A DNA stretch of 5,427 nt, taken from Armatimonadota bacterium (GTDB lineage: Bacteria > Sysuimicrobiota > Sysuimicrobiia > Sysuimicrobiales > JACQTN01). Made by a program: the position numbers and the translations under genes. Location: positions 1 through 5,427 of the forward strand of contig JACQTN010000434.1 in the NCBI GenBank assembly GCA_016210785.1, read 5' to 3'. Under the pieces are notes generated by a model. That model worked only from the letters and a program-made list of their open reading frames with translations. It ran no database searches and had not been told where the DNA came from. Of the stretch, positions 1-5,137 are shown piece after piece; the first letter of the stretch is position 1, and each line of letters starts with the position of its first letter.

Positions 1-164
1 CAGGCCAGGTAGGCCTGCCCGGTCCTATCGCTGTAATGTCCGGCGCGGAGGGCCTGATGAATCCGCTCAAGGAGCCTAAGGGTTGGCGCCGCCTGCAGGA
101 TCTCCGGCCCGAGCGGTGCCTCCAGATTGTCCAGGGCCCCCACAGGGCGAAGCGAAGGTTCCAC
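1..164 (-). CDS. Tyrosine recombinase/integrase, N-terminal part, cut by the left window edge
   Basis: An open frame on the minus strand runs off the left edge. About 54 residues are visible from a GTG at 164. The last 25 include LLERIHQALRAGHYSDRT followed by GQAYLA, which matches the N-terminal SAM-like, core-DNA-binding domain of tyrosine recombinases. The HYSxRTxQAY pattern is typical of integron integrases (IntI) and related XerC/D-like enzymes. The catalytic domain with the R-K-H-R-H-Y residues lies outside the window, so activity and subtype cannot be judged. The start is uncertain. GTG 164 is the first standard start after the preceding gene and has only a weak upstream GGGGAA; GTG 143 is an alternative. 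The frame stays open upstream, and its translation there also looks protein-like, so a non-standard start is possible. The preceding gene ends 76 bases upstream. The family call is from motif recognition; the integron-type assignment is tentative. Confidence 0.68.
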   Translation of the reverse strand, partial: MEPSLRPVGALDNLEAPLGPEILQAAPTLRLLERIHQALRAGHYSDRTGQAYLA

Positions 165-202
165 ATCGATCGGTTCCCCGGCAAGGAGGGCCAGCAGAGA
201 GG

Positions 203-216
203 CGATGGCTCCATCG
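203..216. repeat. Short perfect inverted repeat in the leader of the recombinase gene
   Basis: CGATGG and CCATCG form perfect 6-base arms around a 2-base centre. The element lies between the URO-D stop and the recombinase start, just downstream of the candidate extended -10. It could be an operator or a small mRNA hairpin. A palindrome this short can occur by chance in high-GC DNA. Confidence 0.3.
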
Positions 217-231
217 GTGTGCGGAAGGCTT

Positions 232-240
232 ATTGTAGCA
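232..240 (-). promoter_or_regulatory. Candidate extended -10 promoter for the recombinase gene
   Basis: Read on the minus strand, TGC-TACAAT combines an extended -10 TGn with a hexamer matching TATAAT at five of six positions. It begins immediately after the URO-D stop codon. No good -35 hexamer is visible at 16 to 19 bases upstream, which is acceptable for an extended -10 promoter. It would give the recombinase its own transcript starting near 225. This is inference from consensus only. Confidence 0.4.
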
Positions 241-1212
241 TCAACTGCGCACCATCTCTTGCAGAGCGGCCAGGTTCTGCATCGTGACGGGGAAGGGCAG
301 CACGCACGCAGGCGCCAGGATGAGCCGGCGCCCCCCGGTGGCCTTCATCACCGCGTCGAAATCTCGGCGCACCTCGTCCGGGGAGCCGTGGCTGACCTCA
401 TTCCTCCGCAGACCGCCCAGCAGCGCGCAGGGGAAGCGCGCCAGCACCTCGGCCGGGTCGGGCGGGGTCTCCCACACGTGGTAGCTGACGGCGTGCGGGG
501 CGCAGTCTCCGACAAGGCTGACGTGCACGCCTTCGCCGTGGAGGTGGAGGACGTTGCACCAGGCGGTGGAGGCCGCGCGCAGGACCTCCAGGTCGTGCGG
601 CAGGGCCAGTTCACGGTACTCTGCCTCGCTCAGCATGCCGTCGCGCGCCAGTTGCGTGGCGAAGAAGATACCGTCGGCGCCCGCGGCCAGCGCGCGACGC
701 GTGAACGCCGCGGTGGTCTCGGTGATCGCCTCCAGGGCCGGCCGTACGGTTTGCGGTGCCTCCCGGAGATCAGTCAGCACCTCCGGGCCACGGAGCTTCC
801 AGCCCGTCGTGGTGGGGCTGAAGACTGTGACGACCAGGACCACGTCGGGCAGGGCCTGACGCAGCGCCCCCACGATGCGCAGTTCGCGGCCCAGCGCGCC
901 AACGGTGACGTCGCGGCCCCTGATCTTTGACCAGCCGGCGCGCGACTCGACCGCCGGCTTCACCACCACCGCCACCCGCTCGGGTTCCACTTTGTCGTAA
1001 TCGATGAGGCCGCCCTCATCCTCCACGCTGAAGAGGCCGTGGGGCATGGTCTTGACCAGGTCGATGCCGAGGCGCTCCGTCCACGCGCGGGTCACCTCCA
1101 CGACGCGCAATTCGTCGCGGTCTGCGGCGGGGAAGTGACGCCAGGCGGACCAGGGCAGGCGGTCGACGGGCCGGCCAGCAAGGGCCTGCTCTACGCGAGT
1201 ACGCGGCTTCAT
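241..1212 (-). CDS. Uroporphyrinogen decarboxylase-family (URO-D fold) protein, methyltransferase-like, not HemE
   Basis: A 323-residue protein matching the URO-D superfamily, a TIM-barrel family that includes HemE and corrinoid-dependent methyltransferases such as MtaA, MtbA and CmuA. The N-terminus (MKPRTRVEQALAGRPVDRLP) is the standard opening of the non-haem members, followed by WSAWRHFP at 21-28. The HemE N-terminal arginine-rich substrate-binding signature is absent. LHLHGEG (222-228) sits where MtaA-type enzymes carry a zinc-binding His-x-Cys; here it is His223-x-His225. LLGGL (264-268) and LAPACVLPFP with Cys303 match later barrel strands. The ATG at 1212 fits the family N-terminus and overlaps the toxin stop as ATGA, so translation is probably coupled. 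A longer in-frame start at 1344 would add 44 residues lying inside the toxin gene and is rejected. No strong Shine-Dalgarno is visible. The substrate is unknown; methyl transfer is inferred from family resemblance and no corrinoid protein lies nearby. Confidence 0.85.
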   Translation of the reverse strand: MKPRTRVEQALAGRPVDRLPWSAWRHFPAADRDELRVVEVTRAWTERLGIDLVKTMPHGLFSVEDEGGLIDYDKVEPERVAVVVKPAVESRAGWSKIRGRDVTVGALGRELRIVGALRQALPDVVLVVTVFSPTTTGWKLRGPEVLTDLREAPQTVRPALEAITETTAAFTRRALAAGADGIFFATQLARDGMLSEAEYRELALPHDLEVLRAASTAWCNVLHLHGEGVHVSLVGDCAPHAVSYHVWETPPDPAEVLARFPCALLGGLRRNEVSHGSPDEVRRDFDAVMKATGGRRLILAPACVLPFPVTMQNLAALQEMVRS

Positions 1213-1619
1213 GATGGCCACTCGGGACCCAGCGTCCGCAGGAAATCCACCGGTCGAACGACCGGGATACCCTGAAACTCCCCGAGCCCAATCAGGTGAC
1301 GGTCGCCCGAGACTATCAGGTCCGCTCTCCCTTCCACCGCGCATTCGAGAACGCGGTTATCCGGCTCGTCGGTGAGAACGCCGAGCACGGACCGCGGCTT
1401 CACGGCAGACGCCCGGCGGCCGATCTGCCTGACGTATGCCACGATGTCCGCCTCGGAGAGTCCAAGCTTCTCCCGCAGCACGCCGGCAAGCTCGGCGAGG
1501 ATCGCCGGCGACACCACTAGGGTGAAACGGCCCCGGAGAGCCGCCCGGTAGATATCTTCGGGCGTTCCGCCAAAGAGCGCGGACACGTAGACGTTGGTGT
1601 CGAACACGACGCGGAGCAC
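1209..1619 (-). CDS. PIN-domain toxin (VapC-like, COG1569-type putative ribonuclease)
   Basis: A 136-residue PIN-domain protein, the usual length for the stand-alone toxin family. It opens with MLRVVFDTNVYVSALFGG. The expected acidic metal-binding residues are present: Asp7 in the FDTN motif, Glu43 in the ILAEL segment, Asp87 in DEPDN and Asp106 in VSGDRHL. The C-terminal GIPVVRPVDFL is typical of the COG1569 branch, annotated as putative toxin of a toxin-antitoxin system. Known PIN toxins are Mg2+-dependent RNases that cleave tRNA or other RNA; the target here cannot be read from sequence. The start is GTG at 1619, directly after the antitoxin TGA (TGAGTG), with no clear ribosome binding site, so translation probably depends on the antitoxin cistron. 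Its own stop overlaps the ATG of the URO-D gene. All acidic residues are intact, so the toxin looks functional. Confidence 0.9.
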   Translation of the reverse strand: MLRVVFDTNVYVSALFGGTPEDIYRAALRGRFTLVVSPAILAELAGVLREKLGLSEADIVAYVRQIGRRASAVKPRSVLGVLTDEPDNRVLECAVEGRADLIVSGDRHLIGLGEFQGIPVVRPVDFLRTLGPEWPS

Positions 1620-1865
1620 TCAGTCCCGAGCGAGGAGACGCTCCACATCCTCTTCCGTGCGGATCTCGTATCCCAGCGCCGCGACCCGCCGGCGGGCCGA
1701 CCGCTGGAGACGTGTGAACTCCCGTTCCTCCCGGAGAATCTGATACGCCTCCCACATGTCGCGGAGCAGCTCGCTCTTCGTCTTGTGCTCCGCGCGAGCC
1801 GTCTTCTCCATGGCCCTGGCGATCTCCGGAGGAACCGAGAATCCAACCACCCTGGTCTTTCGCAT
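1620..1865 (-). CDS. Ribbon-helix-helix (CopG/RHH-type) antitoxin
   Basis: An 81-residue basic protein with a clear ribbon-helix-helix layout. A short strand TRVVGFSVP (4-12) is followed by helix PPEIARAMEKTARAE (12-26), a turn, and helix KSELLRDMWEAYQILR (30-45). The C-terminal part (about 46-81) is charged, ends in EEDVERLLARD and probably forms the toxin-neutralising tail. RHH antitoxins dimerise, bind an operator in their own promoter through the N-terminal strands and inhibit the partner toxin. The ATG at 1865 has a good Shine-Dalgarno (CAGGTGG, 7 bases away) and a promoter just upstream. The stop codon directly abuts the toxin GTG. The pairing of RHH and PIN genes with antitoxin first is standard for type II toxin-antitoxin modules. 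Which RHH subfamily it belongs to is not resolved. Confidence 0.88.
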   Translation of the reverse strand: MRKTRVVGFSVPPEIARAMEKTARAEHKTKSELLRDMWEAYQILREEREFTRLQRSARRRVAALGYEIRTEEDVERLLARD

Positions 1866-1872
1866 CGCTATG

Positions 1873-1879
1873 CCACCTG
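1873..1879 (-). promoter_or_regulatory. Shine-Dalgarno of the antitoxin gene
   Basis: CAGGTGG on the minus strand lies 7 bases before the ATG at 1865 and supports that start. It is the only good ribosome binding site seen in the antitoxin-toxin-URO-D unit, which fits coupled translation of the two downstream genes. Confidence 0.6.
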
Positions 1880-1885
1880 ACGCTG

Positions 1886-1901
1886 TTTCAACTTAGTAAA
1901 A
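1886..1901. promoter_or_regulatory. Imperfect inverted repeat over the -10, possible antitoxin operator
   Basis: On the minus strand the AT-rich segment TTTTACT-A-AGTTGAA has arms matching at about five of seven positions (core ACT-A-AGT). It overlaps the -10 hexamer of the promoter ahead of the toxin-antitoxin pair. RHH antitoxins usually repress their own promoter by binding short inverted repeats there, so it is a plausible operator. It is one imperfect element in an AT-rich stretch, so the claim is modest. Confidence 0.35.
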
Positions 1902-1923
1902 CACGGAGAAGGGCCGCTGTCAA
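1895..1923 (-). promoter_or_regulatory. Sigma70-type promoter for the toxin-antitoxin/URO-D unit
   Basis: On the minus strand a perfect -35 hexamer TTGACA (1923 to 1918) is followed by exactly 17 bases and TTTACT (1900 to 1895), which matches the -10 consensus at four of six positions. The predicted start of transcription is near 1888, giving a leader of about 20 bases that holds the Shine-Dalgarno. The AT-rich -10 stands out against the GC-rich surroundings. It lies in the 81-base gap between the M24 stop and the antitoxin start. No hairpin with a T-run is visible in that gap, so read-through from the M24 operon is also possible. Confidence 0.65.
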
Positions 1924-1946
1924 TGCCAGCCAGCGTCGCCCCGAAC

Positions 1947-3125
1947 TCACACCATGAGCAGTCCGTTCGGCGTGTTGGTCAACGACTCACACCCGGTCTC
2001 CGTGATCACGACCGTGTCGGAGTGGCGGATGTTGATCCCTGTGGCGAAGATGCCGGGCTCCACCGAGAAGACCATGCCCGGGACCAGCCGGGTCTTCTCG
2101 CCGTTCGCCAGCGAGAGGTGCTCGTGGGGACCGATGCCAATGCTGTGACCGATCCGCCCGGGCAGCAGCTTCTCGTACCCGGCCTTGCGCATCACCTGGG
2201 CGGCGGCCTCGAACGCGTCGTGGCAGGTAATCCCAGGCTTGAGGACGGCCATCGTGGCTCGATGGGACGCGATCACCGTCTCGAACACCCGGTGCTCCTC
2301 CGCCGAAATCTTGCCCACGCCCAGCGTCCGTTCATTCTCCGCCGTGTAGCCGTCGAGCACCGCCCAGATCTGGGCCAGCGCAATGTCGCCGTCGACGATG
2401 CGCCGGGACTTGGCCGTGTCGGCGTTGATCTCGATGCGCGGCCCGCTGACCACCCAGCACCACAGGGCGCTCCAGATGGCGCCCTCGTGCCCGGCGAACC
2501 CCGCCGGCTCGTGGTCGGGGTACTCGCGCGCCCAGAGCTCCAGCATGGCGCTCTGCGCCCGCCGGGACGCCTCCGCCTCGGTGCAGCGCTCTCCGATGGC
2601 CTCCACCGCCACGTTCATCCCCGCGTCCGCGATCTTCGCCGCGCGCCGCAGCCGGGCGATCTCTTCGGCATCCTTCACCACGCGGGCCCGGTCGATGATC
2701 GGGGAAGCATCGATGAAGGTCGCCTCCGGCGCCAGGTCGCGGATCCTCCGGAGCTGCTTCGCCGACAGGTGGTCCTCCTCCACGCCCAGCACACCCCGCG
2801 TCAGGCCGCGGTCGGCCAGGATCTTCCCCAGCGCCTCGTAGGGGTCGAGCGCGACATATTCCCGGTCCGCCCAGCGGCCAAACAGGCGGATGTCCTCGAC
2901 GACCGTCTCCGCGCGGGCGTGGTCCCGCCGGATCGACCAGATCAGCAGCGTGGGCGCCCCCTGCGCGGGGAGTACCACGATGGTGGGGTGACTGAAGATG
3001 ATGGGGTTGAAGTCGCTCAGGTAGAAGAAGGTCTGCGGCTTGGTGGCGATGAGGGCGGCCATACCCCCGGCCTGCATGTCCTTCTGGATGCGCTGGATGC
3101 GCGCGTCGTAGACTTTCCGATCCAT
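1947..3125 (-). CDS. M24-family (creatinase/prolidase fold) protein with altered metal-binding site
   Basis: A 392-residue protein with two parts: a creatinase-type N-terminal domain (about 8-140) and a pita-bread M24 domain (about 152-380). Recognisable M24 landmarks are VDGDIAL (245-250), GYTAENERT (259-267), GHSIGIGPHEH (326-336), VPGMVFSVEPGI (348-359) and IRHSDTVVIT (366-375). Aligned from memory with E. coli PepP, the two metal-binding Asp become Gln252 and Glu263, the last Glu becomes Ser369 and the conserved substrate-region His becomes Ala235. His327, His334 and Glu356 remain. It is therefore unlikely to be an ordinary di-metal Xaa-Pro aminopeptidase. The TAENERTL segment recalls TALERTL of creatinase, a metal-independent M24 hydrolase, but creatinase keeps the His that is Ala here. 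The start is ATG 3125; GTG 3137, 8 bases after GGAGAGG, is a good alternative adding four residues. The gene follows the isochorismatase-like gene by 17 bases, or 5 with the GTG, so they are probably co-transcribed. Confidence 0.87.
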   Translation of the reverse strand: MDRKVYDARIQRIQKDMQAGGMAALIATKPQTFFYLSDFNPIIFSHPTIVVLPAQGAPTLLIWSIRRDHARAETVVEDIRLFGRWADREYVALDPYEALGKILADRGLTRGVLGVEEDHLSAKQLRRIRDLAPEATFIDASPIIDRARVVKDAEEIARLRRAAKIADAGMNVAVEAIGERCTEAEASRRAQSAMLELWAREYPDHEPAGFAGHEGAIWSALWCWVVSGPRIEINADTAKSRRIVDGDIALAQIWAVLDGYTAENERTLGVGKISAEEHRVFETVIASHRATMAVLKPGITCHDAFEAAAQVMRKAGYEKLLPGRIGHSIGIGPHEHLSLANGEKTRLVPGMVFSVEPGIFATGINIRHSDTVVITETGCESLTNTPNGLLMV

Positions 3126-3142
3126 GCGGGATCCCACGGTCC

Positions 3143-3868
3143 TCACCTCTCCTCGACCGGCCGGCTCCCTGCCCCAGGCATTCGCGCGGCGAATTCCTGG
3201 GAACCCCGGGGAGCAACGCGCCACCGGTTCAGAATCTCCTCCAGCGACACCACGTCGATCCGGCTGCGCATGATGCGGAGCGCCGCGTCGTGCAGGTCCT
3301 GGTCAAAACCCTGAACACACTCGGGGGCGACGATCGTGTAGTAGTCCAGGTGCATGGCGTCGCGGACCGTGGACTCGACGCAGGCGTAGGTCGCCTCCCC
3401 GCAGATCACGACCGACTCCGCGCCCCGCCCCCGCAGCAGCAGGTCCAGGTTGGTCCCCGTGAAGCCGCCGGAGCGCCACTTGGAGACGGTCAGGTCGCCC
3501 GGCTCCGGTCTGAGCTCGTCGATGACCTGCCATCCCCAGGTGCCCGGAAGACACTCAAGCGTGCCGGGCGGCAGATTCAGGTGCTTCATGTGGAAGCGGA
3601 TGTAGGCCGGGGCCCAGCTGGCGTAGTCGGGCAGCACGGTCATCTGGATGTGCACGACCGGCACCCGCGCGGCCCGGGCGCCCGCCAGCAGCCGCTGGAT
3701 GAACGGGATGATCCTGCGCACCGGGCTGAGGTCGAAGCCGAGTTTGTCGAAGAGTCCGCCCGGCGCGCACAGGTCGTTCTGCATGTCCACCACGAGCACC
3801 GCGGCGCGCCGCGGGTCCAGGATCTCCTCAAGGGTGGTGAGGACGGTCTTGCCACCGACGGTCTGCAC
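3143..3868 (-). CDS. Isochorismatase-like cysteine hydrolase (amidohydrolase type)
   Basis: A 241-residue member of the isochorismatase-like superfamily. The catalytic triad is visible: Asp28 in AVLVVDMQNDL, Lys130 in TVSKWRSGGFTGTNLD, and Cys163 in CGEATYACVESTVRDA, the nucleophile motif. The triad points to a cysteine amidohydrolase, as in RutB (ureidoacrylate), N-carbamoylsarcosine amidase, biuret hydrolase or nicotinamidase, rather than to isochorismate cleavage, whose enzymes lack the Cys. The protein is somewhat long. The N-terminal lead (LTTLEEILDPRRAAVLVVD) resembles RutB-like members, and about 25 charged residues extend the C-terminus. The start is GTG 3868, supported by a near-ideal Shine-Dalgarno (GAGGAGG) 8 bases upstream. 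It is followed closely by the M24 gene. Cleavage of an amide or carbamoyl C-N bond is inferred; the substrate cannot be named. Confidence 0.9.
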   Translation of the reverse strand: MQTVGGKTVLTTLEEILDPRRAAVLVVDMQNDLCAPGGLFDKLGFDLSPVRRIIPFIQRLLAGARAARVPVVHIQMTVLPDYASWAPAYIRFHMKHLNLPPGTLECLPGTWGWQVIDELRPEPGDLTVSKWRSGGFTGTNLDLLLRGRGAESVVICGEATYACVESTVRDAMHLDYYTIVAPECVQGFDQDLHDAALRIMRSRIDVVSLEEILNRWRVAPRGSQEFAARMPGAGSRPVEER

Positions 3869-3876
3869 GCGCGTTC

Positions 3877-3883
3877 CCTCCTC
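3877..3883 (-). promoter_or_regulatory. Strong Shine-Dalgarno of the isochorismatase-like gene
   Basis: GAGGAGG on the minus strand lies 8 bases before GTG 3868 and decides that start. It is the strongest ribosome binding site in the window, and it sits just after the repeat-bearing gap, where coupling to the upstream gene is not possible. Confidence 0.7.
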
Positions 3884-3943
3884 ATGTGCCCGTTCACCCC
3901 GAGCGCGCTACCTCCCCGTTCACGCTGAGCACAGTCGAAGGGT

Positions 3944-3959
3944 GGGGCGCAGACGCCTC
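3944..3959. repeat. Small hairpin between the two repeat units
   Basis: GGGGCG and CGCCTC can pair (one G-U on the plus-strand reading) around a CAGA loop. It lies in the middle of the larger inverted repeat, where it would cap the cruciform or RNA stem. It may belong to the repeat element itself. Confidence 0.35.
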
Positions 3960-3960
3960 C

Positions 3961-3995
3961 GTCCTTCGTCCTTCGACAGGCTCAGGAGGCTCAGG
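3961..3995. repeat. Two short tandem duplications in the right repeat unit
   Basis: GTCCTTC occurs twice in a row at 3961-3974, and AGGCTCAGG occurs twice in a row at 3978-3995. The second duplication inserts an extra 9 bases into the usual repeat core, making this unit longer than its inverted partner. This suggests replication slippage within the element. Confidence 0.75.
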
Positions 3996-4013
3996 ACGAA
4001 CGGGTCTTTCGCT

Positions 4014-5132
4014 TCAGTCCCCCTGCACCACCCGCGCCACGATCTGCGCGGGACTCAACCCCGCGAGCCCCAGCCGGTCCATATTCCGCCCGGTCGCCCC
4101 GAAATCGGTGCCCGCGGCGGCCGAGGCGGCCGCGACGACGCCCTCCATGCATGGCGTGGGCACCCCGAGGCCCGCGGCGATGGACGCGATGGGCACCAGG
4201 CCGTAGGGCACGTCCTCGTCCAGATAGCGGTCCTGGAGCGAGCGCGGCCCGGTGGAGCGGGCGAAGACCGGGGCCGTGGAGAGCACCTCGTAGAGATCCG
4301 TGCCCTTCACGCCCTGGTCGCCGTAGAAGCGCACCATCCACTGGGCGATGCTCACCTCCGGCAGGCCCAGCGCCCGCAGCACGGCCAGCCGCTCGCGGTC
4401 GACGCCGTCCATCAGGCGCGCCACCGCGGGGGTGAAGCCGTCGCGAAAGATGAACCACTCCTCCTTGTTCTCCACGCGGCTCAGGTTGGCCAGCATCAGC
4501 ACCGGGTGCACCACGACGTTGATGTTGTTGAGGCCGGTCTCCAGCACGTCGTGCGCGGCCACGAACTCGGGGTAGATGGGGCTCAGGACATCGAGCATCT
4601 CCCCGGTACGGCCGGCCGGGATCGCCGCCGCCGGCACGCCCTGCTTGATCCCGTTGATCCGCACGCTCGCCGGGCCGTCGCGTTTCGCCGCGTAGACCAG
4701 GTTCGCCGCCTCACCGACGATGGCGAGGCAGCCCGGGCGCGACGTGCGCAGCATCTGGTAGACCTCGAGCGCGCCGCCCACGGCGCCGGGGCAGAGCAGC
4801 ACCACCTGCCCGTCCCGCAACTGCGGCAGCACGACCTCGGCGAAGCGGCGGTGGCCGAAGGCGGGCACGATGAGCAGCACGATCGCGGCGCCGTCCAGGG
4901 CCTCCGCGATCTCGGTGGTGATGACCGCGGGCCGGTACGTCGCCTCGGGCACCGCGCCGTGCACCCGGATGCCGGACTCGCGCACCGGAGCGAGAGGCGC
5001 GGCGAATTCCGGGAGGTCATACAGGCGGACCTGGCAGCCGCGGCGGGTCAGGTCCGCCGCGGCCGCCAGGCCGCCGTTGCCCGCTCCGAGCACCGCGACA
5101 GGGGGACGATGAGATCGACCGGAGGAGTCCAT
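4014..5132 (-). CDS. NAD(P)-dependent octopine/nopaline dehydrogenase-family protein
   Basis: A 372-residue two-domain dehydrogenase. The N-terminal Rossmann domain opens with PVAVLGAGNGGLAAAADL (11-28), whose GxGNGG dinucleotide-binding loop is typical of opine dehydrogenases. The C-terminal all-helical octopine/nopaline domain contains ETGLNNINVVVHPVLML (198-214), with His209 as the likely catalytic residue. It also contains DRYLDEDVPYGLVP (301-314), the family's conserved segment. Opine dehydrogenases reductively join an amino acid and a 2-keto acid, or run the reverse oxidation; many bacterial members are uncharacterised. Beside an ABC peptide-type binding protein and two hydrolases, the reverse, catabolic direction is more plausible. 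The ATG at 5132 places the Rossmann loop near residue 16, as expected, and lies 5 bases after the binding-protein stop, which suggests coupling because no Shine-Dalgarno is seen. A GTG at 5192 would overlap the upstream gene by 55 bases and is less likely. Confidence 0.88.
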   Translation of the reverse strand: MDSSGRSHRPPVAVLGAGNGGLAAAADLTRRGCQVRLYDLPEFAAPLAPVRESGIRVHGAVPEATYRPAVITTEIAEALDGAAIVLLIVPAFGHRRFAEVVLPQLRDGQVVLLCPGAVGGALEVYQMLRTSRPGCLAIVGEAANLVYAAKRDGPASVRINGIKQGVPAAAIPAGRTGEMLDVLSPIYPEFVAAHDVLETGLNNINVVVHPVLMLANLSRVENKEEWFIFRDGFTPAVARLMDGVDRERLAVLRALGLPEVSIAQWMVRFYGDQGVKGTDLYEVLSTAPVFARSTGPRSLQDRYLDEDVPYGLVPIASIAAGLGVPTPCMEGVVAAASAAAGTDFGATGRNMDRLGLAGLSPAQIVARVVQGD

Positions 5133-5137
5133 GCGCG

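Larger units (their letters stand above)
3916..4003. repeat. Inverted pair of dispersed intergenic repeat units
   Basis: Two related units face each other in the 145-base gap between the dehydrogenase and the isochorismatase-like gene. The right unit (3970-4003) reads CCTTCGACAGGCTCAGG ... GGACGAACGG. The left unit (3916-3942) is its diverged reverse complement, sharing CCTTCGAC, CTCAG and GAACG. A weaker third copy of one end (CCGTTCACCCCGAGCGCG) lies at 3890-3907. From memory, the core CCTTCGACAGGCTCAGGACGAACGG recurs between genes in many unrelated bacteria and behaves like a non-autonomous REP-like or MITE-like element. The pair can fold into a long imperfect stem with the 3943-3969 segment as loop. 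No T-run follows, so it is not an obvious intrinsic terminator, though the hairpin could affect mRNA stability or partly separate the two genes. Confidence 0.7.

Noticed and set aside
127..930. Plus-strand open frame (267 codons) opposite the URO-D gene
   Set aside because: No recognisable motif and composition typical of a shadow; the minus-strand URO-D protein is convincing.
1213..1344. N-terminal extension of the URO-D protein to a start at 1344
   Set aside because: The added 44 residues lie inside the PIN toxin gene, look out-of-frame (Gly/Arg/Pro/Ser-rich) and precede the normal family N-terminus at ATG 1212.
164..1923. The toxin-antitoxin and URO-D genes as integron cassettes next to an integrase
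   Set aside because: The genes overlap or abut, I find no attC-like inverted core sites (RYYYAAC/GTTRRRY pairs) between them, and they lie on the same strand as the integrase, which is not the usual cassette orientation.
1866..1946. Intrinsic terminator after the M24 gene
   Set aside because: No stem followed by a T-run is visible on the minus strand; the gap is explained by the promoter and leader of the antitoxin gene.
1923..3314. Long plus-strand open frame (463 codons) opposite the M24 gene
   Set aside because: Its translation is rich in Arg, Pro, Gly, His and Asp with no domain pattern. It mirrors the codon structure of the M24 and isochorismatase-like genes, as expected for an antisense shadow in high-GC DNA.
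3869..4013. Intrinsic terminator or separate promoter in the gap before the isochorismatase-like gene
   Set aside because: The stem-forming repeats are not followed by a T-run, and no paired -35/-10 hexamers stand out, so neither can be claimed.
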